DNA of 64,000 nucleotides from Pseudomonas knackmussii B13 (lineage in GTDB: Bacteria; Pseudomonadota; Gammaproteobacteria; Pseudomonadales; Pseudomonadaceae): assembly GCF_000689415.1 (NCBI RefSeq), contig NZ_HG322950.1, forward strand, positions 5,897,501-5,961,500, in the 5' to 3' direction. The first letter of the stretch is position 1; each line of letters begins with the position of its first letter. Made by a program: the position numbers and the translations under genes. Of the stretch, positions 17,277-25,045 are shown piece after piece. The notes under the pieces were generated by a model, which searched no databases, was not told the DNA's origin, and saw only the letters and a program-made list of their open reading frames with translations.

Positions 17277-17304
17277 GCGGGTAGCTCCAGTTATTTTTGA
17301 TGTT

Positions 17305-17341
17305 CCGAGTGGCGTCGGACAGTTCCGCCGACACCACTCGG
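17305..17341 (-). promoter_or_regulatory. Hairpin in the spuC-spuD gap
   Basis: CCGAGTGG (17305-17312) pairs with CCACTCGG (17334-17341), and inner GTCGG with CCGAC, with one C/A mismatch. No T tract. It may separate expression of the catabolic genes spuABC from the transport genes spuDEFGH. Confidence 0.55.
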
Positions 17342-17391
17342 TGAGCCTGGCCAACGCACAGGCGCAGTCTGTCAAAGTCCCGGTTGAAGAC

Positions 17392-18756
17392 TCAAGACAG
17401 CACTACGGCGGCGGTTTGATCGAGGCACTTGCGCGCCAGGGTGATCAACTCGTCGATTTCCGGCTTGGAGATGACCAGCGGCGGCGAAATAATCATAGTG
17501 TCTCCCACCGCGCGCATGATCAGGCCGTTGCGGAAGCAGTGCTCGCGGCACAGCATCCCCACGCCATTCTCGAAGCGCTCGCGGGTCTTCTTGTTTTTCA
17601 CCAGCTCCAGTGCGGCAACCATGCCGACACCGCGCGCCTCGCCGACCAGGGGATGATCCGCCAGCTCCTGCCAGCGTTTTTGCAAATACGGTGCCGTTTC
17701 CGCCTTGACGGTCTCGACGATCTTTTCTTCGCGCAGGATGCGGATGTTCTCCAGAGCCACCGCCGCGGCCACAGGGTGACCAGAGTAAGTGAAGCCGTGG
17801 TAGAACTCGCCACCCTCATTCAGGGTATCGACGATCTCGTCGCGGACGATTACGCCGCCCATGGGGATGTAGCCGGAGGTCAGGCCCTTGGCGATCGGCA
17901 TCAGGTCCGGGGCGTTGCCGTAGTACTGGCTGCCGAACCACTCGCCGGTACGGCCGAAGCCGCAGATAACTTCGTCGGCAATGAACAGGATTTCGTACTT
18001 GGCGAGGATCTCGCGGATCTTCGGCCAGTAAGTGTCCGGCGGAACGATCACGCCGCCCGCGCCCTGGATGGGCTCGGCGATGAAGGCAGCGACGTTCTCT
18101 TCGCCGACTTCGAGGATCTTCTTCTCGAGCTGCTCGGCAGCCCAGACGCCGAACTCGTCCGGCGACATGTCGCCGCCCTCGCCGTACCAGTACGGCTGCG
18201 GGATGTGGACGATGCCAGGGATCGGCAGGTCGCCCTGGGAATGCAGCGCCTTCATGCCGCCCAGGCTCACGCCGGCGACGGTGGAGCCGTGGTAGCCGTT
18301 CCAGCGGCCGATGACCACCTTCTTCTGCGGCTTGCCCTTGATGCTCCAGTAGTGGCGGACCATACGCAGCACGGTGTCGTTGGACTCCGAGCCGGAACCT
18401 GTGAAGAACACGTGGTTCATGCCTTCCGGGGCGATGTCGGCGATGGCCTTGGCCAGTTCCAGCACGGGCGGGTGCGCGGTCTGGAAGAACAGGTTGTAGT
18501 AGGGCAGCTCCTGCATCTGCTTGTAGGCGGCCTCAGCGAGCTCCTTGCGACCATAGCCGACGTTCATGCACCACAGGCCAGCCATGCCATCGAGGATCTT
18601 GTTGCCCTCGCTATCCCACAGGTACACGCCTTCGGCCTTGGTGATGATGCGCGCACCCTTCTCGTTCAGCTGCTTGTAGTCGGTGAACGGAGCCAGGTGG
18701 TGTTCGCGGCTGAGCGCCTGCCAATGCTGGGTCTGGGCGCTGGTCTGTTTCGTCAT
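17392..18756 (-). CDS. spuC: Putrescine/polyamine:pyruvate aminotransferase
   Basis: 454 residues, a class III PLP aminotransferase. The PLP cofactor region is FFTGSGSESNDTVLRM and RWNGYHGSTVAGVSLGG; the acidic residue is in LFIADEVICGFGRTG; the Schiff-base Lys is in PIAKGLTSGYIPMGG. In P. aeruginosa SpuC moves the amino group of putrescine (also cadaverine, spermidine) to pyruvate, giving 4-aminobutanal and alanine, the transaminase route beside gamma-glutamylation. ATG 18756 (MTKQTSAQTQHW) has AGAGG upstream at a rather long distance. Confidence 0.95.
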   Translation of the reverse strand: MTKQTSAQTQHWQALSREHHLAPFTDYKQLNEKGARIITKAEGVYLWDSEGNKILDGMAGLWCMNVGYGRKELAEAAYKQMQELPYYNLFFQTAHPPVLELAKAIADIAPEGMNHVFFTGSGSESNDTVLRMVRHYWSIKGKPQKKVVIGRWNGYHGSTVAGVSLGGMKALHSQGDLPIPGIVHIPQPYWYGEGGDMSPDEFGVWAAEQLEKKILEVGEENVAAFIAEPIQGAGGVIVPPDTYWPKIREILAKYEILFIADEVICGFGRTGEWFGSQYYGNAPDLMPIAKGLTSGYIPMGGVIVRDEIVDTLNEGGEFYHGFTYSGHPVAAAVALENIRILREEKIVETVKAETAPYLQKRWQELADHPLVGEARGVGMVAALELVKNKKTRERFENGVGMLCREHCFRNGLIMRAVGDTMIISPPLVISKPEIDELITLARKCLDQTAAVVLS

Positions 18757-18818
18757 TTGGGGAAAACCTCTCAGTAATAAACACAGGGCCCGACCGGCAG
18801 AGCCGGACCCCACGCCGA

Positions 18819-20177
18819 TCAGACGGACAGCAGGAGGAACTCCCGCTCCCACGAACTGATCACCCGCTTGAAGTTCTCGTGTTCAGCGCGCTTCACGGCC
18901 ACATAGGCGCGAATGAATTTGCTGCCCAGATACTGTTCAAGGGTCTTGCTGCCTTCCATGGTTTCCAGTGCCGCTTCGATGGTCAGCGGCAGGCGCAGGT
19001 TGCGCCGTTCGTAGCCACGGCCCTTCACCTGTGCGCTGGGCCGGATGCCTTCGACCATGCCGATGTAACCGCACAGCAGGCTGGCAGCCAGGGCCAGGTA
19101 GGGGTTGGCGTCCGCGCCGGCAAGGCGGTTCTCCACGCGGCGGTTGTCCGGGTTGGAATCCGGTACGCGCAGGCCCACGGTGCGGTTCTCCTCGCCCCAT
19201 TCCACGTTCACCGGCGCCGAGGTATCGGGCAGGAAGCGGCGGAACGAGTTCACGTTCGGAGCGAACAGCGGCAAGGCCTCTGGAATGAAGCGTTGCAGGC
19301 CACCGACGTGATGGAGGAACAGCTCGCTCATGCTGCCGTCAGCATTGGAGAAGATGTTCTTGCCTGTCTTGATATCGATCACGCTTTGGTGCAAGTGCAT
19401 GGCACTGCCCGGCTCGCCGGTCATTGGCTTGGCCATGAAGGTGGCGGCCACGTTGTGCTTGAGCGCGGCTTCGCGCATGGTGCGCTTGAACACCAGGATC
19501 TGGTCGGCCAGATCCAGGGCATCGCCGTGACGGAAATTGATTTCCATCTGGGCGGTGCCTTCTTCGTGAATCAGGGTGTCGAGGTCGAGGCCCTGGGCCT
19601 CGCACCAGTCGTACATGTCCTCGAACAGCGGATCGAATTCGTTCGCCGCGTCGATGGAGAAGGATTGGCGGCCGGTCTCCTGACGACCGGAACGGCCGAC
19701 CGGCGCTTGCAGCGGGTAGTCGGGGTCGTCGCTGCGCTTGGTCAGGTAGAACTCCATCTCCGGCGCCACGATCGGCTTCCAGCCCTTGTCGGCATAGAGC
19801 TTGAGGACGTTCTTCAGGATGTTGCGCGGCGACAGCTCGATGGGATTGCCGAGCTTGTCGTAGGTGTCGTGAATGACCATCGCGGTGGGTTCGATGGCCC
19901 ATGGGACGAGGAACACGGCATTCTCGTCCGGGCGGCAGACCATATCGATGTCGGCCGGGTCCAGCAGGTCGTAATAGATGTCGTCCTCGACGTAATCACC
20001 GGTCACGGTTTGCAGGAGAACGCTCTCCGGCAGGCGCATACCCTTCTCGTTGAGGAACTTGTTGGTCGGCGCGATCTTGCCCCGGGCAATCCCGGTCAGG
20101 TCGGCGATCAGACATTCCACCTCGGTGATCTTGCGTTCCTTCAGCCAGCTGGTCAGCTGGTCAAGCTTGGTAGTCAT
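18819..20177 (-). CDS. spuB: Gamma-glutamylpolyamine synthetase (glutamine synthetase family)
   Basis: 452 residues. A GS-fold enzyme with the N-terminal segment ECLIADLTGIARGKIAPT, catalytic-core HLHQSVIDIKTGKN, and the NRRVENRLAGADANPYLALA segment. Such enzymes (PuuA type) join glutamate to putrescine or related amines using ATP, rather than ammonia. It is paralogous to SpuI across the divergent promoter. ATG 20177 has GAGG five bases upstream. The exact amine preferred is not readable from sequence. Confidence 0.93.
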   Translation of the reverse strand: MTTKLDQLTSWLKERKITEVECLIADLTGIARGKIAPTNKFLNEKGMRLPESVLLQTVTGDYVEDDIYYDLLDPADIDMVCRPDENAVFLVPWAIEPTAMVIHDTYDKLGNPIELSPRNILKNVLKLYADKGWKPIVAPEMEFYLTKRSDDPDYPLQAPVGRSGRQETGRQSFSIDAANEFDPLFEDMYDWCEAQGLDLDTLIHEEGTAQMEINFRHGDALDLADQILVFKRTMREAALKHNVAATFMAKPMTGEPGSAMHLHQSVIDIKTGKNIFSNADGSMSELFLHHVGGLQRFIPEALPLFAPNVNSFRRFLPDTSAPVNVEWGEENRTVGLRVPDSNPDNRRVENRLAGADANPYLALAASLLCGYIGMVEGIRPSAQVKGRGYERRNLRLPLTIEAALETMEGSKTLEQYLGSKFIRAYVAVKRAEHENFKRVISSWEREFLLLSV

Positions 20178-20218
20178 AAAGACCTCAGGATTTGAGAGCC
20201 CAGCCCCAACCGCCGGGC

Positions 20219-20971
20219 TCAACGTTGCCCCGCCCTCTTGCTGCAGGCATTGCCGAATGCCTGGAAGATAGCGAGATAGTTGGGGTTCGTTTGCACTTGC
20301 CACTCCGGATGCCATTGCACCCCGAGGGCGAAGGCACTCGCGCCTTCGACGGAAAAGGCCTCTACCAACCCGTCGGGCGCCAGCGCTTCAACTCGAAGGC
20401 CGGGCGCCAGACGATCAACGCCCTGGCCATGAATGGAATTGACCTGGATCTGCTCCGGCAAGCCGATGCCAGCCAGCACGCCGCCCGGCTGCACATGCAC
20501 GGCATGGCGCAAGGCGTACTTGACCTCGACCGGCGCGTCAGCCGGCTCGCGGTGATCCATGAGTCCTGGTGTTTCGTGCACCTTCTGGTGCAGGGAGCCG
20601 CCCAACGCCACATTCATCTCCTGGAAACCCCGGCAGATTCCGAGTACAGGTACGCCCGCGGAAATCGCGGCGCGAACGAGGGGCAGGCTGGTGGCGTCGC
20701 GGGCGATGTCATGCAGAGTGCCAGCATCGCTCGCAAGGCCACTATAATGATGGGGTTCGACGTTCGAGGATGAGCCCGTGAGGAGCACGCCATCGAGACT
20801 GTCGAGCAGGGTGTCCAGACTCAGAAGCTCGCCCAAGGCGGGAATGATCACTGGCAGACCATTCGCCCCAGCAACGACGGCTTTGAGGTACTTGTCGCCG
20901 GCGACATGGTTGGGGTGATGACCAACCTGTCTTGTGCAGGCGGTCACGCCGATTAACGGCTGGCGAGACAT
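20219..20971 (-). CDS. spuA: Gamma-glutamyl amide hydrolase (class I glutamine amidotransferase-like, PuuD type)
   Basis: 250 residues, peptidase C26 family. The nucleophile Cys is in VLGICRGFQEMNVALGG and the His/Glu pair in LGVQWHPEW. It removes glutamate from gamma-glutamyl-GABA or related intermediates, the last step of the gamma-glutamylated polyamine route. First gene of spuABCDEFGH; its start at 20971 has only a weak GGGTG site. The 277-bp space to spuI holds the shared control region. Confidence 0.92.
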   Translation of the reverse strand: MSRQPLIGVTACTRQVGHHPNHVAGDKYLKAVVAGANGLPVIIPALGELLSLDTLLDSLDGVLLTGSSSNVEPHHYSGLASDAGTLHDIARDATSLPLVRAAISAGVPVLGICRGFQEMNVALGGSLHQKVHETPGLMDHREPADAPVEVKYALRHAVHVQPGGVLAGIGLPEQIQVNSIHGQGVDRLAPGLRVEALAPDGLVEAFSVEGASAFALGVQWHPEWQVQTNPNYLAIFQAFGNACSKRAGQR

Positions 20972-21026
20972 GGGACACCCGTGTTTGTAAGTGTTATGGG
21001 TTGCGTTCGAGCTTAGCCTTGTTCAT

Positions 21027-21053
21027 TTTTTTACACAATAGCTCTGTAAAAAA
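21027..21053. promoter_or_regulatory. Inverted repeat in the spuA-spuI control region
   Basis: TTTTTTACA (21027-21035) and TGTAAAAAA (21045-21053) form a perfect 9-bp inverted repeat with a 9-bp spacer, centred 69 bp upstream of the spuA start and 209 bp upstream of spuI. A regulator operator is likely; no protein can be assigned. Confidence 0.6.
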
Positions 21054-21167
21054 TTGCACACGGCTCTATGAACATCCCATGAAACCGGGCTTACAGCGTG
21101 TGACGAATAACCCAAAACGCCCCAAAAATGGCCCCTCCGCACCACCTCAGGGCAATTTTTGGCACTA

Positions 21168-21230
21168 TTGACATAAAGTAGCCTTTCGGATTGACTCACA
21201 CCTTAGCCCTTGAATGATTGAAATTTTTAA
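21168..21230 (+). promoter_or_regulatory. Possible sigma-70 promoter elements of spuI
   Basis: TTGACA at 21168-21173 and TTGACT at 21191-21196 are good -35 hexamers. The second has ATGATT about 17 bp downstream as a weak -10. This is a low-GC stretch just before spuI. Which one is used cannot be decided by eye. Confidence 0.35.
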
Positions 21231-21248
21231 CAATAAAGGTGTTGCATC

Positions 21249-22625
21249 ATGTCGGTACCCCCGAGTGCCGTTCCGCTCACAGAAGCGACCGAGTTCCTGA
21301 AGGAACACCCCGAGGTCCAGTTCGTCGACCTCCTTATTGCAGATATGAATGGTGTGGTCCGCGGCAAGCGCATCGAACGCACCAGCCTGCCCAAAGTCTT
21401 CGAGAAAGGCATTAACCTACCCGCCTCGCTGTTCGCCCTCGACATCACGGGTTCCACCGTCGAAAGCACCGGTCTTGGCCTGGACATCGGCGATGCCGAC
21501 CGCGTCTGCTATCCCATCCCTGACACCATCGCCATGGAACCCTGGCAGAAGCGCCCGACTGCGCAGCTGCTGATGACTATGCACGAGATGGAAGGCGATC
21601 CCTTCTTCGCGGACCCGCGTGAAGTGCTTCGCCAGGTCGTTCAGAAATTCACCGATATCGGCCTGTCGATCGTTGCCGCTTTCGAGCTGGAGTTCTATCT
21701 GATCGACCAGGAGAACGTGAACGGCCGTCCGCAGCCGCCACGCTCGCCGATCTCCGGCAAACGCCCGCAATCCGTCCAGGTCTATTCCATCGACGACCTC
21801 GACGAGTACGCCGACTGCCTGCAGGACATCATCGACGGCGCCCGCGCCCAGGGCATCCCGGCCGACGCCATCGTCAAGGAAAGCGCCCCGGCACAGTTCG
21901 AAGTCAACCTGCACCACGTCAACGACGCGCTGAAGGCCTGTGACTACGCGGTCCTGCTCAAGCGCCTGATCAAGAACGTCGCCTACGACCACGAGATGGA
22001 CTCGACCTTCATGGCCAAGCCCTACCCGGGTCAGGCTGGCAACGGTCTGCACGTTCACGTGTCGCTGCTCGACAAGGACGGCAAGAACATCTTCACCAGC
22101 GAGGATCCCGAGCAGAACGCCGCGTTGCGCCACGCGATCGGCGGTGTGCTCGAGACCCTGCCGGCCTCCATGGCCTTCCTCTGCCCGAACGTCAACTCGT
22201 ACCGCCGCTTCGGCTCGGCCTTCTTCGTGCCGAACGCGCCGAGCTGGGGCCTGGACAACCGCACCGTGGCCCTGCGCGTGCCGACCGGCGCGCCGGAAGC
22301 GGTACGCCTGGAGCACCGCGTTGCCGGTGCCGACGCCAACCCCTACCTGCTTCTGGCGGCCGTCCTCGCCGGTGTCCACCACGGCCTGACCAACAAGGTC
22401 GAGCCCGGTGCGCCTATCGAAGGCAACGCCTACGAGCAGCTGGAGCAGAGCCTGCCGAACAACCTGCGCGATGCCCTGCGCGAGTTGGACGACAGCGATG
22501 TGATGAACAAGTACATCAGCCCCGAGTACATCGACATCTTCGTCGCGTGCAAGGAGCACGAGTTGCAGGAGTTCGAATATTCGATCTCCGACCTCGAGTA
22601 CAACTGGTATCTACATACCGTATAA
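21249..22625 (+). CDS. spuI: Glutamate-putrescine ligase (glutamine synthetase family)
   Basis: 458 residues, GS-fold ligase with DLLIADMNGVVRGKRIERTS, NGLHVHVSLLDKDGKN and VRLEHRVAGADANPYLLLAA. It makes gamma-glutamylputrescine (or cadaverine, spermidine forms) from glutamate, amine and ATP, the entry step of the glutamylation route. AAAGGTG precedes the ATG. Divergent from the spuA operon. A hairpin follows the stop codon, so it is probably transcribed alone. Confidence 0.94.
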   Translation: MSVPPSAVPLTEATEFLKEHPEVQFVDLLIADMNGVVRGKRIERTSLPKVFEKGINLPASLFALDITGSTVESTGLGLDIGDADRVCYPIPDTIAMEPWQKRPTAQLLMTMHEMEGDPFFADPREVLRQVVQKFTDIGLSIVAAFELEFYLIDQENVNGRPQPPRSPISGKRPQSVQVYSIDDLDEYADCLQDIIDGARAQGIPADAIVKESAPAQFEVNLHHVNDALKACDYAVLLKRLIKNVAYDHEMDSTFMAKPYPGQAGNGLHVHVSLLDKDGKNIFTSEDPEQNAALRHAIGGVLETLPASMAFLCPNVNSYRRFGSAFFVPNAPSWGLDNRTVALRVPTGAPEAVRLEHRVAGADANPYLLLAAVLAGVHHGLTNKVEPGAPIEGNAYEQLEQSLPNNLRDALRELDDSDVMNKYISPEYIDIFVACKEHELQEFEYSISDLEYNWYLHTV

Positions 22626-22635
22626 AACCGAACAG

Positions 22636-22667
22636 CGACGCCCGGCCTTAGTGCCGGCGTCGTCTTT
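22636..22667 (+). terminator. Terminator of spuI
   Basis: CGACGCC(c)GGC pairs with GCCGGCGTCG (one bulged C) 10 bp after the spuI stop, followed by TCTTTC. The short T run makes it moderate in strength. Confidence 0.65.
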
Positions 22668-22854
22668 CGGTGACGCCCGTACAGCGGGTGTGCCGGCGGC
22701 TGGCGCGGGGGGCGTCGACGTCGGACCGTCCGTCGCTCGCCTGACGATCGGCGGACACCCGCACCGGGGCGTCCTTGCACTGCCGCAGTCTTCACCGGAA
22801 AAAAACGAAGCGGCCTCGCCGCCAGACGCGCTTTGCCATACAGGGAGAATGCCA

Positions 22855-23913
22855 ATGCCACGCCTGCTCGCCCCGCTGTTGCTCACGCTGTGCCCGCTGT
22901 TCGTCCAGGCCCAAGAAGTCATCCGCGTCTACAACTGGAATGACTACATCGCACCTGAAGTGCTCAAGGACTTCGAGAAGAGCACCGGCATTCAGGTCGA
23001 ATACCACACCTACAGCACCGCCGAAGAGCTGCAGAAGGCCCTGCACAGCGGCGAGCACATCGATGTCGCGGTGCCCTCGCACAACGAACTGCCCGGGCTG
23101 ATCAAGGACAACCTGCTGCGTCCGCTGGACTTCAGCCAGCTCCCCAACCGCCGCCACCTCGATCCGCAGCTGATGAGCAAGCTGGCCGCGGTAGACCCCG
23201 AAAACCGCCACGCAGTGCCCTACCTGTGGGGCGCGGTGGGTCTCGCGGTGAACGAGCCACTGGCACAGAAGGCCCTGGGCGGCCAGGTGCCGGAAAGCTG
23301 GGCGCTGCTCTTCGACACCCAGTACAGCCAGCGCCTGAAGGCGTGCGGCATGAGCATGCTCGATGCGCCCGACGAAACCTTTTCGGTGCTGATGAACTAC
23401 CAGGGCCGCAACTTCGCACGTAGCGCCCCGACGCAGATTCGCCGCGCCGGCGAAGTGCTGCAGACGCTGCGGCCCAACCTGCGCTATATCGACAGCGAGC
23501 GCTACATCCAGGACCTCAACGACGGCAAGCTGTGCATCGCCATGGCCTGGGTCGGCGACGCCGTGCACGCGGCGCAGGCCGGGCAGCCAGTGAAGTTCGT
23601 GGTGCCGCAGGAAGGCTCGGTGCTGTTCATCGACAACCTGGTGATTCCCAGCAGCGCCGAGCACCCGGACCTGGCCCAGCGCTTCATCGACTTCCTGATG
23701 CAGCCGAAGGTGGCCGCGCAGATCACCAACGCGACCTTCTATCCCAACGGCAATGCCGACGCGAAGGAATTCCTCGACCCGGCCCTGCGCGGCGAGAACG
23801 GACTCTACCCGGACCAGGAAACCCGGCGCCGCCTGTTCGCCCTGGAAACCGCACCGGAGAAGACCGCCCCGGTAATCAAGGACGTCTGGAGCCGCCTCAC
23901 GGCGAGCAACTGA
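22855..23913 (+). CDS. Orphan periplasmic polyamine-binding protein
   Basis: 352 residues. Signal peptide PRLLAPLLLTLCPLFVQA, then QEVIRVYNWNDYIAPEVLKD, the PotF/SpuD family start. It is the third member in this window, more divergent than SpuD and SpuE (LQKALHSGEHIDVAVPSHNE). It has no adjacent transporter genes, so it either feeds SpuFGH or serves as a sensor. The ATG at 22855 is favoured because GGAG lies 7 bp before it; an ATG at 22849 is too close. The PAO1 counterpart is PA0295. Confidence 0.88.
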   Translation: MPRLLAPLLLTLCPLFVQAQEVIRVYNWNDYIAPEVLKDFEKSTGIQVEYHTYSTAEELQKALHSGEHIDVAVPSHNELPGLIKDNLLRPLDFSQLPNRRHLDPQLMSKLAAVDPENRHAVPYLWGAVGLAVNEPLAQKALGGQVPESWALLFDTQYSQRLKACGMSMLDAPDETFSVLMNYQGRNFARSAPTQIRRAGEVLQTLRPNLRYIDSERYIQDLNDGKLCIAMAWVGDAVHAAQAGQPVKFVVPQEGSVLFIDNLVIPSSAEHPDLAQRFIDFLMQPKVAAQITNATFYPNGNADAKEFLDPALRGENGLYPDQETRRRLFALETAPEKTAPVIKDVWSRLTASN

Positions 23914-23968
23914 CTTGCCCCTCCGGCGTGAGCTGGCGTCCAATAGCCGCTCACGTCCGGAGCGCTCC

Positions 23969-24604
23969 ATGTCGACCACTGCCAGCACCTCCCGCAAGCC
24001 CCGCGCCAGCAGCCAGGCGCGCATCGCCGCCATCCTCGATGCGACCCGCGCGCTGCTCGCCGAAAGCGGCACCGCCGGCCTGTCGATCTATGCGGTGGCC
24101 GAGCGCGCGGACATGCCACCCTCCTCGGTCTATCACTTCTTCCCTAGCGTTCCGGCGCTGCTGCAGGCGCTGACCGCAGAGGTCCACGCGGCCTTCCGCG
24201 CCTGTCTGGAAGAGCCGGTGGACCACGCCGCGCTGCGCGACTGGCGGGATCTTTCGCGGATCGTCGAGCAACGCATGCTGGCGGTCTACGCCGGTGACGC
24301 CGCGGCGCGCCAGCTGATCCTCGCGAGCCACGGCCTCGCCGAGGTGACGCTCGCCGACCGCCAGCACGACGTGCAACTGGGCAACTCGATGCGCGCCCTG
24401 TTCGACCATCACTTCCACCTGCCGGAGCTGCCCGAGGACATCGAGGTGTTCAGCCTGGCCATGGATCTCAGCGACCGCGTCTATGCGCTATCGGTACAGC
24501 GGTTCGGTCATATCGAGCCACGGCTGGCCGAGGAAGGCCGGCGCGTCCTCGACGCGTACCTGGGGCTATATCTGCCGCCCTGCTTGCCCAAGCGGCAGCT
24601 ATAA
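23969..24604 (+). CDS. aguR: TetR-type regulator of agmatine use
   Basis: 211 residues. N-terminal TetR HTH (ARIAAILDATRALLAESG, YAVAERADMPPSSVYHFF) and a variable ligand domain. In P. aeruginosa AguR represses the agu genes and is relieved by agmatine or N-carbamoylputrescine; assignment rests on position before aguA and after the PA0295 homologue. ATG 23969 has GGAG 7 bp upstream. The 441-bp gap downstream has three dyads that may be its operators. Confidence 0.8.
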   Translation: MSTTASTSRKPRASSQARIAAILDATRALLAESGTAGLSIYAVAERADMPPSSVYHFFPSVPALLQALTAEVHAAFRACLEEPVDHAALRDWRDLSRIVEQRMLAVYAGDAAARQLILASHGLAEVTLADRQHDVQLGNSMRALFDHHFHLPELPEDIEVFSLAMDLSDRVYALSVQRFGHIEPRLAEEGRRVLDAYLGLYLPPCLPKRQL

Positions 24605-24648
24605 GCTGCGCGCAGCATTTCAGCGTCATACTCTCCGAAGCCCATAGC

Positions 24649-24662
24649 CGGATATTTATCCG
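24649..24662. promoter_or_regulatory. Dyad 1 upstream of aguA
   Basis: CGGAT (24649-24653), ATTT, ATCCG (24658-24662). Same general design as the two dyads further along; a candidate regulator half-site pair. Confidence 0.4.
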
Positions 24663-24710
24663 TATTTATGAGGCCATTGCTCAGCGTCCCGATAAATAAC
24701 GCTTTGAAAG

Positions 24711-24724
24711 CCGATTTTTATCGG
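24711..24724. promoter_or_regulatory. Dyad 2 upstream of aguA
   Basis: CCGAT (24711-24715), TTTT, ATCGG (24720-24724), within an AT-rich run that also contains the best promoter-like DNA in the gap. Confidence 0.45.
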
Positions 24725-24804
24725 ATATAAATTGCCAAAGCCCAGTTAGGGACTGCAATCGCTCGCCTGACGGCATCTGTATCGGCCACCGCCCAAGCCG
24801 GAAG

Positions 24805-24820
24805 GCCGATAGATATCGGC
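24805..24820. promoter_or_regulatory. Dyad 3 upstream of aguA
   Basis: GCCGATA (24805-24811), GA, TATCGGC (24814-24820): a perfect 7-bp inverted repeat. It has the same CCGAT/ATCGG core as dyad 2, hence a possible AguR operator. Confidence 0.5.
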
Positions 24821-25045
24821 AAACGGAGCGTTCCGCTCGACCCGCAACGCCGATCGTTGCGGCAAGAGGCTCCGGGCTCGACGAAACCGAAGCGCCTATC
24901 CTTGTCCACGGTTTCGATCCGGACGAACGGGAGGACGCACTCATCGCCCGGGACGCGCGCCATCAACGTCATCCCAACCGAGTAACCCATCCGGCGGCAG
25001 CCCGCGCCCGCCACCGGTTTCAGCCTTCAGCAAAATGGTGAACCC

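Larger units (their letters stand above)
24605..25045. other. aguR-aguA gap lacking aguB; AT-rich with several dyads
   Basis: 441 bp with no credible gene. The first 130 bp are strikingly AT-rich for this genome. In P. aeruginosa aguB (N-carbamoylputrescine amidohydrolase) sits here. I find no remnant of a nitrilase-type coding frame on either strand. The dyads are listed separately. The last 200 bp look like ordinary GC-rich leader. Confidence 0.6.

Noticed and set aside
21160..21176. TGGCACTATTGACA as a sigma-54 promoter for spuI
   Set aside because: TGGCAC is present but no TTGC at the -12 position; better read as a sigma-70 -35 box (TTGACA).
24681..25014. Short minus-strand frames in the aguR-aguA gap as aguB remnants
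   Set aside because: No nitrilase-type Glu-Lys-Cys motifs and no ribosome binding site.
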